Below, in pieces: positions 62,541-64,000 of a stretch of DNA of 64,000 nucleotides. The position numbers were made by a program, and so were the translations under genes. Numbering within the stretch: the stretch's first letter is position 1; every line of letters starts with the position of its first letter. Below the pieces are notes generated by a model that searched no databases, was not told the origin of the DNA, and was given only the letters and a program-made list of their open reading frames with translations. The stretch is from Maribacter polysiphoniae (GTDB taxonomy: Bacteria > Bacteroidota > Bacteroidia > Flavobacteriales > Flavobacteriaceae), in the NCBI RefSeq assembly GCF_003148665.1, contig NZ_QGGQ01000009.1, forward strand, positions 124,471-188,470, read 5' to 3'.

Positions 62541-64000
62541 TCATTTCCCTTCTTTCTGATAATCCTTATTGAAATACCCGCCCCTATTTTCTTTTTGTTC
62601 GAGGGATTGACTGATGATCACATGGGCAACGTTAACCATATTCCTTAGTTCACAAAGCGTTGTGGTGATTTTGGATTCCTTATACAATTCCTCTACTTCC
62701 CGATATATCAAATCCAAACGGGCAATGGCCTTATGCAATCTTTTATTGCTACGTACAATTCCGACATAGTTACGCATTAATGCCTGCAATTCCTTCAAAT
62801 TGTGTTGGATCAAAACATGCTCCTTGGGTATGCTCGTTCCCTCATCATTCCAATCGGGAATATTCAAGGGTCTTGAATCCAAGGTATCCACACTTAGATA
62901 TTTAAAAATGTTATGGGCATAGACCAAGGCTTCCAAAAGCGAATTGGATGCCAATCTATTGGCCCCATGCAATCCGGTTCTTGAACATTCCCCACAAGCG
63001 AATAAATTATCTATGGATGTCTTTCCTTGTTTATCAACTACAATTCCGCCACACAGGTAATGGGAAGCCGGAACGACCGGAATCCAATCCTTCTCGACAT
63101 CAATATGGTATTCCAGACATTTATCATAGATATTGGGGAAATGCTTTTTGAATGCGACCATGTCTAGATGGGTACAATCAAGAAAAACGTGTGTATCCCC
63201 ACTTTTCTTCAATTCATTATCGATACATTGGGAAACAATATCCCTTGAAGCCAACTCTGCCCTATCATCATAATCAGGCATAAACCGATATCCGGCCTTA
63301 TTACGCAGGTAAGCCCCAAATCCCCGAACAGCCTCAGAAATCAAAAAATAAGACCCTCCTTCCGGGTTATATAATGCCGTAGGGTGAAATTGAATGAATT
63401 CCATATCCTTTATCAAGGCTTTTGCCCTATAGGCCATGGCAATACCGTCACCTGTTGCAATGATAGGATTGGTCGTATGCCCATACACCCGGCCAATACC
63501 TCCAGAGGCCAATAAGGTATGGTCTGCCTTTATCGTAAGTATTTCCCCGTTTTTTTGGTTCAACACATAAGCCCCATAACAAGAAATACCATTGGCACTT
63601 TGTCTTTCCAACTGGTGATCGGTAATTAGATTAATGGCGAAATGGTGCGCCAAAAGTTCAATATTCGGTAATTGATGTACGCGTTGTAAAAGGGCCCGTT
63701 CAACTTCGTAACCCGTAACATCCTTATGATGTACAACCCGATATTCTGAATGTCCACCTTCCTTGCCCAAATCAAAATCACCTTCCGAATTCAAGTCAAA
63801 ATTGGCTTCCCATGCAATCAGTTCCTTAAGTCGTTTTGGTCCTTCCTTAACGACCATTTCCACCACATCCTTATCGCAAAGTCCATCACCCGCAACCAAG
63901 GTGTCGTGAATATGTTTTTGAAAGGAATCCTCTTCCATATCCAATACCACGGCAATCCCACCCTGGGCGTACTTGGTGTTCGATTCATCCTCATCGCCCT
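62541..64000 (-). CDS. nadB: L-aspartate oxidase NadB, N-terminus beyond the window
   Basis: Partial gene: 62541-64000 is the C-terminal ~486 residues, and the reading frame runs off the window end with SNTKYAQGGIAVVL, so the N-terminal FAD loop is missing. NadB oxidises aspartate to iminoaspartate for NAD synthesis. Recognisable parts: LLASGGIGRVYGHTTNP, FIQFHPTALYNPEGG, AVRGFGAYLRNKAGYRFM, and the substrate-site segment VPASHYLCGGIVVDKQGKTS followed by LFACGECSRTGLHGANRLAS. The C-terminus is the usual helical bundle. It converges with the phosphorylase gene, 5 bp apart. Confidence 0.95.
   Translation of the reverse strand, partial: GDEDESNTKYAQGGIAVVLDMEEDSFQKHIHDTLVAGDGLCDKDVVEMVVKEGPKRLKELIAWEANFDLNSEGDFDLGKEGGHSEYRVVHHKDVTGYEVERALLQRVHQLPNIELLAHHFAINLITDHQLERQSANGISCYGAYVLNQKNGEILTIKADHTLLASGGIGRVYGHTTNPIIATGDGIAMAYRAKALIKDMEFIQFHPTALYNPEGGSYFLISEAVRGFGAYLRNKAGYRFMPDYDDRAELASRDIVSQCIDNELKKSGDTHVFLDCTHLDMVAFKKHFPNIYDKCLEYHIDVEKDWIPVVPASHYLCGGIVVDKQGKTSIDNLFACGECSRTGLHGANRLASNSLLEALVYAHNIFKYLSVDTLDSRPLNIPDWNDEGTSIPKEHVLIQHNLKELQALMRNYVGIVRSNKRLHKAIARLDLIYREVEELYKESKITTTLCELRNMVNVAHVIISQSLEQKENRGGYFNKDYQKEGK

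Overview
The window is about 64 kb of chromosome from a member of the Bacteroidota, most likely a marine Flavobacteriaceae. The evidence is a SusC/SusD pair inside a polysaccharide utilisation locus, GH97/GH109/DUF1080 glycan genes, TAnnTTTG-type -7 promoter boxes, the gene order (p)ppGpp synthetase - Fur-like regulator - purA, an OstA-like gene, a DUF349 protein and Y_Y_Y/LuxR regulators. The genus cannot be decided from this sequence. No rRNA, tRNA, CRISPR array, insertion sequence or phage gene was seen.

Layout. 1-258: intergenic DNA full of short degenerate repeats. 0.26-6.4 kb: two secreted amidohydrolase-fold proteins and a fatty acyl-CoA synthetase. 6.5-8.4 kb: LysR regulator plus YeiH-type putative sulfate exporter. 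8.8-12.9 kb: a K+/H+ or Na+/H+ antiporter, three small proteins and a DUF1080 lipoprotein. 13.0-20.2 kb: a molybdenum cofactor island on the minus strand (moaD-moaE-moaA-moaC-mobA-moeB/rhodanese-tauE, then moeA), interrupted by a plus-strand stand-alone trpB. 20.4-26.5 kb: housekeeping genes (SpoU methyltransferase, Ste24-like protease, Rsh, Fur-like protein, PurA), closed by a strong terminator. 26.8-32.4 kb: a four-gene glycan cluster (GH97, GH109, DUF1080, Gfo/Idh/MocA) whose content fits the 3-keto-glycoside route. 32.7-42.0 kb: OstA-like protein, class III aminotransferase, TPR protein, two tandem DUF368 undecaprenyl-phosphate translocase homologues, aroE and a DUF349 protein, then a CBS-domain gene on the other strand.

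42.8-62.5 kb is the most interesting block: a beta-glucan (laminarin-type) locus. In order it has a membrane-spanning Reg_prop/Y_Y_Y/LuxR regulator, SusC, SusD, a surface glycan-binding lipoprotein with duplicated C-terminal modules, a GH16 endo-glucanase, a GH30 enzyme, an MFS sugar transporter, a clan GH-A enzyme resembling GH158, and an 1153-residue cytoplasmic protein that looks like a GH94-related beta-1,3-glucan phosphorylase (GH149/GH161 type). The inferred flow is surface cutting by GH16, SusCD import, periplasmic trimming by GH30 and the GH-A enzyme, MFS uptake, and phosphorolysis in the cytoplasm to glucose-1-phosphate. No GH3 or GH17 gene accompanies it. The window ends inside nadB on the minus strand.

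Gene identities come from motif recognition by eye. Substrates of the glycan enzymes are inferences from family and context.
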